Positions 1 to 6,346 of a stretch of 13,444 nt of DNA are shown here, in pieces; position 1 is the first letter of the stretch; each line of letters opens with the position of its first letter. The notes below the pieces were generated by a model. The model was not told the origin of the DNA. It saw only the letters and a program-made list of their open reading frames with translations, and did not search any database. A program made the position numbers and the translations under genes. Source of the DNA: CAYJWS01 sp964373925 (lineage in GTDB: Bacteria > Patescibacteriota > Patescibacteriia > Buchananbacterales > GWA2-38-13); the NCBI GenBank assembly GCA_964373925.1, contig CAYJWS010000032.1, positions 1-13,444 on the forward strand, read 5' to 3'.

Positions 1-15
1 TATGAATAAAATTTA

Positions 16-57
16 GATTGCTTCGTCATTTCGCTACGCTCCATTTCTCGCAATGAC
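16..57. repeat. Short dispersed intergenic repeat (GTCATT...AATGAC type)
   Basis: The segment begins GATTGCTTCGTCATT and ends TCGCAATGAC. ATTGC (17-21) can pair with GCAAT (50-54), and GTCATT (25-30) and AATGAC (52-57) form an inverted pair. Read on the minus strand it starts GTCATTGCGAG and ends GAAGCAATC, the look of a widespread bacterial intergenic repeat. It lies just past the 3' end of the helicase gene and might help end that transcript, but there is no U-tract. The same GTCATT/AATGAC ends recur in the elements at 2531-2615 and 10944-11073. Confidence 0.55.
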
Positions 58-107
58 AAAATTTCATTTAATTACTATTAGGATATATTATTCAATACAC
101 GATATTT

Positions 108-1409
108 TTACGTTCTCTTTTTAAATCGAGGAGGATTGTGCGGTTTTCTTTTTTGATGAAATTGCCTTGATGGACGGGCGTTTCGTGAACCGTGAAAGCC
201 TTGCGGCCTGCCAAAGGATTTACGCCCGGAAAATTGAGAAGAAGATCGGGGGGTGAAAGAAGGACTCTCGGGGATTATTATTTTTCGCCGGTTTAAGGCT
301 GGCAGCGGAGATATGGGAACAGCCATGCGGATGACGCGCTCAATTCCTTTTATATCTCCTCGCTGGTTTGGCATGGCAAACGATATGGCGTGCCCTGCCA
401 TTCCCGCGCGACCCGTGCGCCCGATGCGATGGACATAATCCTCCGAGTTCATAGGCAGGTCGTAGTTTATCACAAGCTCAATTCCCGTCACGTCAATTCC
501 TCGAGCCGCGATATCTGTTGCGATAAGCACCCGATATTTTCCAAGTTTAAATCCTTGAAGGGCGTCTTTTCTCTGTGCGAGCGATCGGTTGGAGTGCAAT
601 TCCGCGGATGTGTGTCCCATGTGGCGGACGATGCTTGTTACTTTTCTTGCTTCATGTTTAGTTCTCATAAAAACAAGAATGCTTCCGCGGTATTCAGAAA
701 GCAGATTTTCCAAGAGATGGAGCTTGTCACGCTTATCCACAAAAAAAACTTCTTGGCTTATATCCTTTGCGGCGCTTCCGGAAGGAGCTACTTCCACTCG
801 CACTGGTAGTTTCATATAGTGCGAGGCAAGCGCAACAATTTCTTTCGGCATAGTTGCTGAAAAAAGCATAGTTTGACGCTCGGTCGGCATATGCTCGAGT
901 ATTTTTTTAATCTGCGGGGCAAAGCCCATATCAAGCATGCGGTCTGCTTCATCAAGCACAAGAATTGTCATCAAATGCAAGCGAGCGGTTTTTCTCTCAA
1001 GGTGGTCTATGAGACGCCCCGGAGTCGCGATAATAACATGGGGATTTGCACGAAGCCTCTGCAGTTGAATCTCCATAGATTGTCCGCCAATAAGCACTGC
1101 GGTTTTGAGGCCAAAAGCCCGGCCGATTTTTTGTAATGCTTCGTCAGTTTGCAGGGCAAGCTCTCTGGTTGGAGCTATCACAAGCCCTTTGCCGGAGGTC
1201 TGCGCGAGCCTCTGTAACATAGGAATTCCAAACGCAAGTGTTTTTCCCGTTCCAGTTTGTGCTATGCCAATTATATCTTTTCCCTTAATCGCTATGGGAA
1301 TAGACTGTTTTTGTATTGGTGTGGGAGATATGTAGTTATTTTTCGAGAGAACTTCTATAAATTTTGGCGCAATGCCAAGCCCCATAAATCCGTTATTTGC
1401 AGTATTCAT
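108..1409 (-). CDS. DEAD-box ATP-dependent RNA helicase, RhlE-like
   Basis: This 433-residue protein should be a cytoplasmic ATP-dependent RNA helicase that unwinds short RNA duplexes in ribosome assembly or RNA decay. Motifs appear in family order: Q motif with Gln33, Walker A AQTGTGKT (50-57), PTREL (80-84), TPGR (129-132), DEAD (153-156), SAT (184-186), ATDIAARGID (297-306) and HRIGRTGRAG (327-336). From about residue 390 the tail is basic and rich in Arg, Ser, Phe and Gly, as in RhlE/CsdA-like proteins, and probably binds RNA. The frame is open further upstream (TTG at 1475, ATG at 1439), but a good promoter has its -10 at 1440-1435. The ATG at 1409, about 19 nt after the expected transcription start, is therefore the likely start. 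It has no Shine-Dalgarno. Family assignment is certain; the RhlE subgroup is inferred. Confidence 0.95.
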   Translation of the reverse strand: MNTANNGFMGLGIAPKFIEVLSKNNYISPTPIQKQSIPIAIKGKDIIGIAQTGTGKTLAFGIPMLQRLAQTSGKGLVIAPTRELALQTDEALQKIGRAFGLKTAVLIGGQSMEIQLQRLRANPHVIIATPGRLIDHLERKTARLHLMTILVLDEADRMLDMGFAPQIKKILEHMPTERQTMLFSATMPKEIVALASHYMKLPVRVEVAPSGSAAKDISQEVFFVDKRDKLHLLENLLSEYRGSILVFMRTKHEARKVTSIVRHMGHTSAELHSNRSLAQRKDALQGFKLGKYRVLIATDIAARGIDVTGIELVINYDLPMNSEDYVHRIGRTGRAGMAGHAISFAMPNQRGDIKGIERVIRMAVPISPLPALNRRKIIIPESPSFTPRSSSQFSGRKSFGRPQGFHGSRNARPSRQFHQKRKPHNPPRFKKRT

Positions 1410-1434
1410 AAAAAAGTTATTTATCTGTTTGTGT

Positions 1435-1463
1435 AGCATAGCATGTAAGTTATGAAAAGTCAA
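1435..1463 (-). promoter_or_regulatory. Promoter of the DEAD-box helicase gene
   Basis: On the minus strand TTGACT (1463-1458) is followed after 17 bp by TATGCT (1440-1435), preceded by TGC, an extended -10. Transcription should start near 1428, leaving a leader of about 19 nt before the ATG at 1409. This placement excludes the two upstream in-frame start codons. Confidence 0.65.
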
Positions 1464-1500
1464 TAAATTAGTCAATTTTTGTAGTCAGAAAATTAAAATA

Positions 1501-1529
1501 TTGACTTTTTTTTATAAAAATGCTATAAT
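1501..1529 (+). promoter_or_regulatory. Promoter of the PQ-loop-like membrane protein gene
   Basis: TTGACT (1501-1506), a 17-bp spacer and a perfect TATAAT (1524-1529) with an upstream TGC extension. The expected start is near 1536, giving a leader of about 52 nt. It is divergent from the helicase promoter; the two -35 boxes are 37 bp apart. Confidence 0.8.
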
Positions 1530-1587
1530 TTTTATTAGATTTTTTTTGTTCTTTTTGAAAGCCCTTTGAAAAAATGGAGGACGCGCA

Positions 1588-2163
1588 ATGACTGTAAAGG
1601 ATATCTTTTCAATTTTCGGCGGCATATTTGCCATTGCCGGGTTTGTTCCATATATACGAGCCATTGTGCTCAAGGAAACAAAGCCCGCAAAGGCGACGTG
1701 GATTATCTGGGCAACGCTTGATACCATTACATTTTTTGGCATGTACGCAGAACACGCTCTTAACGGGCAGATGATAGGAATAATAGGTGGAGTGTGGGTA
1801 GTGGTTGTTCTTGCCCTCAAGTATGGCGAGAGAGGATGGACAATGCTTGACAAGTCGTGCCTTTGCGGCGCGCTTGTTGGAATCATCCTTTGGCTGGCGT
1901 TTAACAGTCCTGTGCTTGGAATAGTGATGAGCCTAAGTATAATTTTTTTGGGATCAATTCCGACATTTGTTTCAGCGTGGAAAGATCCATCAAGAGAAAA
2001 CAAGCTTGGCTGGTTTATTTACTGGTTTTCATGCGTGTTTACGCTTGCCGCACTTCCTGCATGCACCCTTGCTGATGCCGCGCAGCCCATTATCTTTTTT
2101 TTGATTAATACCGTTATGATATACATCCTCTTTGTCCGCCCTCGAAGGCTCTCTGTGCTGTAG
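1588..2163 (+). CDS. PQ-loop/SWEET-like seven-helix membrane protein
   Basis: A 191-residue integral membrane protein with about seven hydrophobic segments (roughly 6-26, 37-55, 61-79, 89-107, 109-130, 143-161, 166-184). Two stretches match each other: FVPYIRAIVL...TWIIW near residues 19-42 and SIPTFVSAW...GWFIYW near 122-146. In both, a Pro ends a helix, then comes a polar loop, then a Trp-rich helix. This 3+1+3 duplicated plan resembles SWEET/PQ-loop transporters, although the classical Pro-Gln pair is absent (Pro-Tyr and Pro-Thr instead). Substrate unknown. GGAGG (1576-1580) lies 7 nt before the ATG, supporting this start. It has its own promoter upstream and an intrinsic terminator immediately downstream, so it is monocistronic. 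The gene call is firm; the family call is inference from pattern. Confidence 0.85.
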   Translation: MTVKDIFSIFGGIFAIAGFVPYIRAIVLKETKPAKATWIIWATLDTITFFGMYAEHALNGQMIGIIGGVWVVVVLALKYGERGWTMLDKSCLCGALVGIILWLAFNSPVLGIVMSLSIIFLGSIPTFVSAWKDPSRENKLGWFIYWFSCVFTLAALPACTLADAAQPIIFFLINTVMIYILFVRPRRLSVL

Positions 2164-2170
2164 TTTTTAA

Positions 2171-2209
2171 AGCCCCGTTTAGAAATAATCTAAACGGGGT
2201 TGCTTTTTT
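2171..2209 (+). terminator. Intrinsic terminator after the membrane protein gene
   Basis: CCCCGTTTAGA (2173-2183) pairs with TCTAAACGGGG (2189-2199) around a 5-nt loop, followed by six T residues (2204-2209). It begins 8 bases after the stop codon of the 1588-2163 gene. Confidence 0.9.
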
Positions 2210-2210
2210 A

Positions 2211-2238
2211 TTATTTTTTAATTTGTTTATGGTATAAT
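2211..2238 (+). promoter_or_regulatory. Extended -10 promoter of the glutaredoxin-like gene
   Basis: TGG followed by TATAAT (2233-2238) is a perfect extended -10. The best -35 is a weak TTATTT (2211-2216) with 16-bp spacing. The predicted leader of about 33 nt contains no Shine-Dalgarno. Confidence 0.6.
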
Positions 2239-2277
2239 AGGAACATACAAAAGATTTAATGAATCATATTTATAATT

Positions 2278-2520
2278 ATGCCAAAGCATGAAATATCCGT
2301 TTATTCAACTCCTACGTGCCAATACTGCAAGCTTACAAAAGAGTATTTGCATTCAAAAAATATAATTTTTAAAAATATAGACGTTACTCTCAATCAGGGG
2401 GCGGCATCAGAGATGATCCAAAAAAGCGGACAGATGGGGGTTCCGGTGCTTGATATTGATGGAAAAATTATTGTCGGATTTGATAAGAAAAAAATAAATA
2501 AAGCGCTGGGCATTTCATAA
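2278..2520 (+). CDS. Glutaredoxin-like (NrdH/Grx family) thiol-disulfide protein
   Basis: An 80-residue protein, a full-length minimal thioredoxin fold. The N-terminal strand leads into the redox motif CQYC (Cys14, Cys17), and the cis-proline loop is GVPV (54-57) followed by a GFD turn, as in glutaredoxins and NrdH. It should reduce or exchange disulfides in the cytoplasm. CQYC differs from the CPYC of classical glutaredoxins, so the electron donor could be thioredoxin reductase rather than glutathione; a TrxB gene lies at 11092-12024. The ATG follows a promoter with TATAAT at 2233-2238 and has no Shine-Dalgarno. No terminator separates it from the dehydrogenase gene at 2631, so read-through is possible across the repeat relic between them. 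Confidence 0.9.
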   Translation: MPKHEISVYSTPTCQYCKLTKEYLHSKNIIFKNIDVTLNQGAASEMIQKSGQMGVPVLDIDGKIIVGFDKKKINKALGIS

Positions 2521-2530
2521 ATATTTTTTT

Positions 2531-2615
2531 AGGACTTATGGATTTGGTGTCATTGCCCCGCCTAGGCGCGTGAATGACAAAATAACGTGTAGCATTGTTT
2601 AAACCCGTAATTTCT
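2531..2615. mobile_element. Decayed MITE-like element (relative of 10944-11073)
   Basis: The left end, AGGACTTATGGATTTG (2531-2546), matches the terminal repeat of the element at 10944-11073 at 13 of 16 positions. The right end (2600-2615) matches the other terminal repeat at 12 of 16. In both copies exactly 10 bases separate AGGACTTA from GTCATT. AATGACA (2573-2579) matches the right interior. The middle is shorter, with a CGCCTAGGCG palindrome (2559-2568) instead of two hairpins. Total length is 85 bp against 130 bp. It has no coding capacity. It ends 15 bp before the dehydrogenase start codon. Confidence 0.7.
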
Positions 2616-2630
2616 AATTTTGTATTTTTT

Positions 2631-3746
2631 ATGAAGGAGAACAATTTTTATTCACATTCACCCGAGTATGTCATACGAGTGGAAGATAAAAAAATCGGTA
2701 TGGTGGGATATCTTGTAATAGATAATACCGCAATTGGCGCTGGAAAGGGCGGAATACGCATGACGCCACACGTTACCGAGGAAGAAGTATTGAGGCTCGC
2801 GCACACTATGACATTTAAAAATGCGCTTGCGGATATTCCTTTTGGCGGGGCAAAATCCGGAATTGTTTGGAAGGGAGGAGACAATTCCTTGAAAAAAGAA
2901 TTTATACAGAGTTTTGCAAGGGCGATAAAGCCATATCTCATAAAAAAATATATTGCCGGACCCGATGTAAACACTACCGAGAGGGAAATGCAGTGGTTTG
3001 TTGAAGCAGTAGGAGATAGGATGTCCGCGACAGGAAAGCCAAAAGAGTTTGGAGGACTTCCGCATGAGCTGGGAAGCACGGGGTTTGGAGTGGCGCATGC
3101 CGCAAAAGTCTCGGCGGAAATTATGGGATTTGATATCAAAAAGATAAGAGTTGCCGTAGAAGGATATGGAAACGTCGGGAGTTTTGTATGTAAATTTTTG
3201 CAAGAGATGGGCGCGCGAATTGTCGCGGTCGCGGACAGCAAAAGTGGCGTGTATCTTGAAGAGGGATTGCAATATGATATTCTTTCAAAAATAAAAAGAG
3301 AGGGGAAATCGGTAGGGGATTATGTTGGCGCTAAAAAAATTCCTCGTGAGGATATATTCTCTTTGCCAGTTGATATCCTTATTCCAGCCACAGTAACTGA
3401 TGTTATACATGAAAATAATTATCAAAAGATCCAAGCAAAAATAATTGTTGAAGGGGCGAATATTCCCATGCGGGAGGATATAGAGCAAAAATTTTTTGAA
3501 AAGGGCGTTGTTATTGTTCCTGATTTTATCGCGAATGCCGGAGGAGTTATTTCGTCATACGCAGAACACATGGGAATGAAAGAAAATGAAATGTTTATAA
3601 TGGTTGAAGAAAAAATCGTTTCTTCAACAAGGAAAGTTTTAGAAGAATCTCTGCGCCTCAAACTCAATATGCGCCACGTGGCAGTAAAGATCGCGCGAGA
3701 AATTGTAGAAAGAAAAGAATCGGCGCGAAAATTTACTTTTGTTTAA
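2631..3746 (+). CDS. Glu/Leu/Phe/Val amino acid dehydrogenase, probably glutamate dehydrogenase
   Basis: A 371-residue cytoplasmic enzyme for reversible NAD(P)-dependent oxidative deamination of an amino acid to its 2-oxo acid and ammonia. The catalytic domain shows GKGGIR (38-43) and FGGAKSGI (71-78) with the presumed catalytic Lys75. GPDVNT (110-115) carries the conserved Asp112, and GSTGFGV (148-154) follows. The Rossmann domain has GYGNVG (178-183), then VEGAN and PDFIANAGGV near the C terminus. GPDVNT and ANAGGV favour glutamate, but the length is closer to leucine/phenylalanine dehydrogenases (about 360-380) than to glutamate dehydrogenases (about 420), so the substrate is left open. 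A TTG at 2595 is in frame but lies inside the repeat relic, so the ATG at 2631 is preferred. It has no upstream Shine-Dalgarno and no clear promoter; it may be read from the glutaredoxin-like gene. Confidence 0.93.
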   Translation: MKENNFYSHSPEYVIRVEDKKIGMVGYLVIDNTAIGAGKGGIRMTPHVTEEEVLRLAHTMTFKNALADIPFGGAKSGIVWKGGDNSLKKEFIQSFARAIKPYLIKKYIAGPDVNTTEREMQWFVEAVGDRMSATGKPKEFGGLPHELGSTGFGVAHAAKVSAEIMGFDIKKIRVAVEGYGNVGSFVCKFLQEMGARIVAVADSKSGVYLEEGLQYDILSKIKREGKSVGDYVGAKKIPREDIFSLPVDILIPATVTDVIHENNYQKIQAKIIVEGANIPMREDIEQKFFEKGVVIVPDFIANAGGVISSYAEHMGMKENEMFIMVEEKIVSSTRKVLEESLRLKLNMRHVAVKIAREIVERKESARKFTFV

Positions 3747-3764
3747 TCTCTAACGAAAGAGATT
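3745..3764 (+). terminator. Weak hairpin overlapping the dehydrogenase stop codon
   Basis: AATCTCT (3745-3751) pairs with AGAGATT (3758-3764) around AACGAA. There is no U-tract, so it may stabilise the mRNA end rather than terminate transcription. Confidence 0.3.
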
Positions 3765-3810
3765 TAAGAAGAGCAAAGATTTAGATGACAAGCAAATTTA
3801 TTTATGATAT

Positions 3811-3816
3811 TATAAT
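3811..3816 (+). promoter_or_regulatory. Candidate -10 box of the SIMPL gene
   Basis: A perfect TATAAT (3811-3816), with ATGACA (3785-3790) upstream at a suboptimal 20-bp spacing. The expected start near 3823 gives a leader of about 23 nt without a Shine-Dalgarno. Confidence 0.45.
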
Positions 3817-3845
3817 TATGCTTTTAATGATTAGCCATAGAATAT

Positions 3846-4599
3846 ATGCACATTGATACAAATTCTCAAAATTTTAAAGATCCAAAATTTATTCTCAAAG
3901 CTTTTGGGATGTTCTTGCTTGCGGGTATTATCATTGTATCTATCCTGCGCGATAGAATAGTGAATCAAGAGCAGTGGCAGGTGACGGTCAACGGCACCGG
4001 AAAAGTTTCGTATATGCCCGATATCGCGAATGTAATATTGGGCGTGCAGATTGATAAAGCGCAGAATGCGGAAACTGCCTTAATGGAGCTCAATTCCAAA
4101 ATTTCAAAAGCCATAGAAGCTATTAAAAAATTGGGAATACTCGAGGAGGATATACAAACGCAGAATTACTCTATATTCCCGCAATATGACTATTCCNNNN
4201 NNNNNNGTCGGATACAATGCCAACCAGCAGCTTATGGTGAAGGTAAAAGATTTAGCGAAAGACAAAAATCTTGTAAGCAGGATTATTTCAGAATCTACGA
4301 AAGCGGGTGTTAATCAGGTGACAGGAATTGCCTTTGATGTTTCAAAGCTTGAAGAATTAAAACAAGAAGCGCGCATTAAGGCAATCGCTGACGCGAAGAA
4401 AAAAGCCCAGAGCATAGCATTGGCTCTGGGAGTGAAACTTGGCAATATTGTCGGCTGGTGGGAAAATCCTATTCAGGTGCCGGGAACGACGGGGCCTTAT
4501 TATCTTGATGGAAAAGGAGGAGAGGGCGATCAGAATGCCGTGCCTACTGGCTTGCATGAGATTATCATAGAGGTTGGCGTGAATTATAAGATTCGTTAA
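3846..4599 (+). CDS. SIMPL (DUF541) domain protein, membrane-anchored, interrupted by an assembly gap
   Basis: One gene split by ten Ns at 4197-4206. The first 117 residues hold an N-terminal membrane anchor (about 18-36) and the first half of a SIMPL domain: VNGTGKVSYMPDIANVILGV, then an amphipathic helix and TQNYSIFPQYDYS. After the gap comes GYNANQQLMVKVKDL, then a GVNQVTGIAF segment, a long Ala/Lys-rich helix with ARIKAIADAKKKAQ, and a closing strand IIIEVGVNYKIR. This order is that of a complete SIMPL protein. These are extracytoplasmic oligomeric proteins of poorly defined function, often linked to envelope or stress roles. The gap falls exactly at a codon boundary, and the downstream frame starts with the codon at 4207. 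The true missing length must therefore be a multiple of three, not ten. It is an assembly artefact, not a pseudogene. Confidence 0.88.
4197..4206. other. Assembly gap (10 N)
   Basis: Ten undetermined bases inside the SIMPL gene. The frames on either side are each intact but offset by one, so the number of Ns is a placeholder. Confidence 0.98.
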
Positions 4600-4614
4600 A
4601 TATACAAAATTTTT

Positions 4615-4657
4615 TACAAGAGCCTTTTTCTTAAGGCTCATTTTGTAGTATTTTTTC
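4615..4657 (+). terminator. Terminator after the SIMPL gene
   Basis: GAGCCTT (4620-4626) pairs with AAGGCTC (4633-4639), extended by TACAA (4615-4619) with TTGTA (4643-4647) across a small bulge. A T-run (4651-4656) follows. It starts 15 bases after the stop codon. Confidence 0.7.
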
Positions 4658-4665
4658 TTACAATT

Positions 4666-4674
4666 TGATATACT
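4666..4674 (+). promoter_or_regulatory. Extended -10 promoter of the DUF378 gene
   Basis: TGA followed by TATACT (4669-4674) is an extended -10 with no good -35. The expected start near 4681 leaves a leader of about 40 nt that contains the strong ribosome binding site. Confidence 0.5.
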
Positions 4675-4703
4675 ATTGATAGCTATATTGGCTAAAATAT
4701 ATT

Positions 4704-4713
4704 GAAAGGAGGT
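4704..4713 (+). promoter_or_regulatory. Strong Shine-Dalgarno deciding the DUF378 start
   Basis: GAAAGGAGGT is a near-perfect anti-16S match, 7 nt before the ATG at 4721. It overlaps the in-frame GTG at 4712, which excludes that codon as the start. Confidence 0.85.
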
Positions 4714-4720
4714 GGATGTA

Positions 4721-4984
4721 ATGTTAGGACACAACAAATCAATGCATTCTATTACCTTTATTCTTCTTATAATTGGAGGCTTGAATTGGCTATTATATGG
4801 TATTTTTGGATGGGATATTGGAAGTTATTTGCCTGGTGGCATGCAAGGATGGGCGTCAAGGATTATTTATATTCTTGTAGGCCTTTCCGCAATATATGAA
4901 CTTGCCATGCACAAAACAACGTGTAAACTGTGCGAGGGAAAAATGCAGAAACCTCAAGGCAGTATGCCTTCAGGCAATATGTAA
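4721..4984 (+). CDS. DUF378 small membrane protein
   Basis: An 87-residue protein with two membrane helices (about 11-28 and 48-65). The first carries IIGGLNWLLYGIFGWD and the second SRIIYILVGLSAIYEL. The LNW...G.FG.D signature followed by RIIY.LVGL is the pattern of the DUF378 family, whose function is unknown. After the second helix a soluble tail contains Cys73 and Cys76 (CKLC), perhaps a metal or redox site, and ends in a Met- and Gly-rich stretch. It has its own extended -10 promoter, a strong Shine-Dalgarno and a long terminator, so it is a single-gene unit probably made at a high level. Family call is by motif; the tail is not typical of the family as I know it. Confidence 0.88.
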   Translation: MLGHNKSMHSITFILLIIGGLNWLLYGIFGWDIGSYLPGGMQGWASRIIYILVGLSAIYELAMHKTTCKLCEGKMQKPQGSMPSGNM

Positions 4985-5011
4985 AGACGACATTCTTTTA
5001 TCAAGATCTTG

Positions 5012-5049
5012 ATATTAAAATCTCCTCAAAGGAGATTTTAATATTTTTT
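5012..5049 (+). terminator. Intrinsic terminator after the DUF378 gene
   Basis: A 15-bp perfect stem (5012-5026 with 5030-5044) with CTCCT/AGGAG at the top and a CAA loop, followed by a T-run to 5049. The stem is AT-rich but long. Confidence 0.88.
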
Positions 5050-5067
5050 GACTTATTATGGTGGCAG

Positions 5068-5096
5068 TTTACAAATATTTTTTTTTATGTTACCAT
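5068..5096 (+). promoter_or_regulatory. Promoter upstream of the 5161 gene
   Basis: TTTACA (5068-5073), a 17-bp spacer and TACCAT (5091-5096) with a TGT extension. It predicts a start near 5103 and a leader of about 58 nt with a Shine-Dalgarno at 5150-5156. Confidence 0.5.
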
Positions 5097-5160
5097 ACCT
5101 TAGTTAGTTGTTCTTTTTATTGTGTTTTAGATATTTTTTGGCCATTTACAAGGAGGATGT

Positions 5161-5766
5161 ATGCAGTCGAGAAATCTTTATCTCTATGTTAGTGAGCAGA
5201 GTAAGCGCGAGTTTCTGGAAGAAATTCATGACAACAAGGGTCATTGCCACAATATTTTCACCACACACGCGACCACGAGGCGAGCGCACAGGAGTCTGAC
5301 GAATCTTTTGGATACGATCGTAGATTATGTTGCATTGGAAGAAGCAAAAAAAACCGCGTATACTTTAGCTGAAAGTATTCCGGTAGGAACAGATCAATCG
5401 GAAAAGTTAGATGATATTTTTTGCAAGATTCGGCACGGCGCCCATGAACGAGCTTTTTTTGTCCTTAATACCGCACTCAGTGAAATGTGCGGAGGGAATG
5501 CCGAAAGTGGAATTCTATTTCCAAGCGAGGAAAATCTTATTCCGGTTATCATTGAGAAAGTGGCAAAAATGAATTCGCGGTTTAGGCAAATTCTTTCAGA
5601 TATTCAGGAGATTGAATTTCCAGAAGAAGCGGATTGCGTGCTTCGCGCGGCAATGAAGGCGGCATTTCATTGGTCACCTCAAATGTATCAGAAGGTTTGG
5701 GCTGATCTTTATGAGCTTTCGATGGCTCAATTTATGAGGCTTCCTGAAACGAAGATTCTTCGCTGA
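5161..5766 (+). CDS. Hypothetical helical protein, 201 residues
   Basis: I do not recognise this protein. It is soluble (no signal peptide or membrane segment) and predominantly helical, with no low-complexity sequence. There is a His-rich patch near residues 23-43 (HDNKGHCHN, then TTHATTRRAHR) and four cysteines spread along the chain (near 29, 88, 110 and 160), which might bind metal; that is only a guess. AAGGAGG (5150-5156) sits 4 nt before the ATG, close but acceptable, and there is no better start. It has a promoter at 5068-5096 and no terminator before the next gene at 5861, 94 bases on. The two are probably co-transcribed up to the terminator at 6226-6257. Confidence 0.8.
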   Translation: MQSRNLYLYVSEQSKREFLEEIHDNKGHCHNIFTTHATTRRAHRSLTNLLDTIVDYVALEEAKKTAYTLAESIPVGTDQSEKLDDIFCKIRHGAHERAFFVLNTALSEMCGGNAESGILFPSEENLIPVIIEKVAKMNSRFRQILSDIQEIEFPEEADCVLRAAMKAAFHWSPQMYQKVWADLYELSMAQFMRLPETKILR

Positions 5767-5860
5767 TTTTTTGCAATAGAATTGAAATACAATAGCTTTT
5801 CAGATTTCTAAAACACTACGTGAAATAATTTTTTGTTCCTTTACATTTTTAACGTGAGGT

Positions 5861-6190
5861 ATGGTTCAGGTGGCTATAGACACGAACAAGTTCAAGAGGT
5901 CGACAACGTGCGATATTCTTGTTGCGGCCATGTTAGGTTGCGAGAAAGTATTGCATTATTGTTTTTATGGATCTTGTGCGTTCGGGGTCGTTGGTTTTGT
6001 TCTAACCGGAGTAGCGCTCTTTAAAGCCACACAGCAATCCGAAGATGCAAAAATTCTTTCTTTTACCGGACTTGGCATCAGTTCTGTTTCAATGTTTGTT
6101 TGTCTTGGAATTATTTTTTTGAAAATACATTTTTTTAGCTCACGCAGGCCTTTTGATAAAGAAAAATCAGAATCTGACAAAACACCATAG
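5861..6190 (+). CDS. Hypothetical small protein with two membrane segments
   Basis: A 109-residue protein of unknown function. A basic N-terminal region (1-16) is followed by two hydrophobic segments (about 34-56 and 65-89) separated by a short polar loop TQQSEDAK. The charged C-terminal tail, RRPFDKEKSESDK, probably lies in the cytoplasm. The first segment contains GVVGFVLTGVALF. The start is uncertain: GAGGT (5855-5859) almost touches the ATG at 5861, whereas the in-frame GTG at 5870 would be at a better distance, which would shorten the protein by three residues. It follows the 5161 gene by 94 bases with no clear promoter of its own and ends before a strong terminator. Confidence 0.72.
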   Translation: MVQVAIDTNKFKRSTTCDILVAAMLGCEKVLHYCFYGSCAFGVVGFVLTGVALFKATQQSEDAKILSFTGLGISSVSMFVCLGIIFLKIHFFSSRRPFDKEKSESDKTP

Positions 6191-6225
6191 TACGAAAAAG
6201 CTTTCCTGATAAAAGGTAAAAAGTC

Positions 6226-6257
6226 AGCTGTAAGTATGAAAACTTACAGCTTTTTTT
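6226..6257 (+). terminator. Intrinsic terminator after the 5861 gene
   Basis: AGCTGTAAGT (6226-6235) pairs with ACTTACAGCT (6242-6251) around ATGAAA, then a T-run (6251-6257). Confidence 0.9.
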
Positions 6258-6288
6258 GCTTAAAATAGACATTTTTAATTACTTTTTC

Positions 6289-6317
6289 TTGACATTTTTT
6301 TTGATATATGTTATATT
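6289..6317 (+). promoter_or_regulatory. Promoter of the FN3/LamG surface protein gene
   Basis: A perfect TTGACA (6289-6294), a 17-bp spacer and TATATT (6312-6317) with a TGT extension. The expected start near 6324 rules out the upstream in-frame codon at 6308 and supports the ATG at 6347. Confidence 0.85.
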
Positions 6318-6346
6318 TTTATATTAGTAATGTTAATGAGTTTTTT

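Noticed and set aside
390..1136. Plus-strand open frames opposite the helicase
   Set aside because: All are shadows of the DEAD-box coding sequence, without ribosome binding sites or plausible composition.
1512..2003. Long open frame on the minus strand opposite the 1588 membrane gene
   Set aside because: It is antisense to a gene with a promoter, a Shine-Dalgarno and clear membrane topology; no start signal or domain is visible.
2648..3272. Two overlapping minus-strand open frames (about 200 residues) opposite the dehydrogenase
   Set aside because: They lie antisense to a motif-complete enzyme and arise from its codon use; no recognisable protein features.
3846..4599. SIMPL gene as a frameshifted pseudogene or two genes
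   Set aside because: The frame change coincides exactly with the N-run; both halves fit one SIMPL domain in order.
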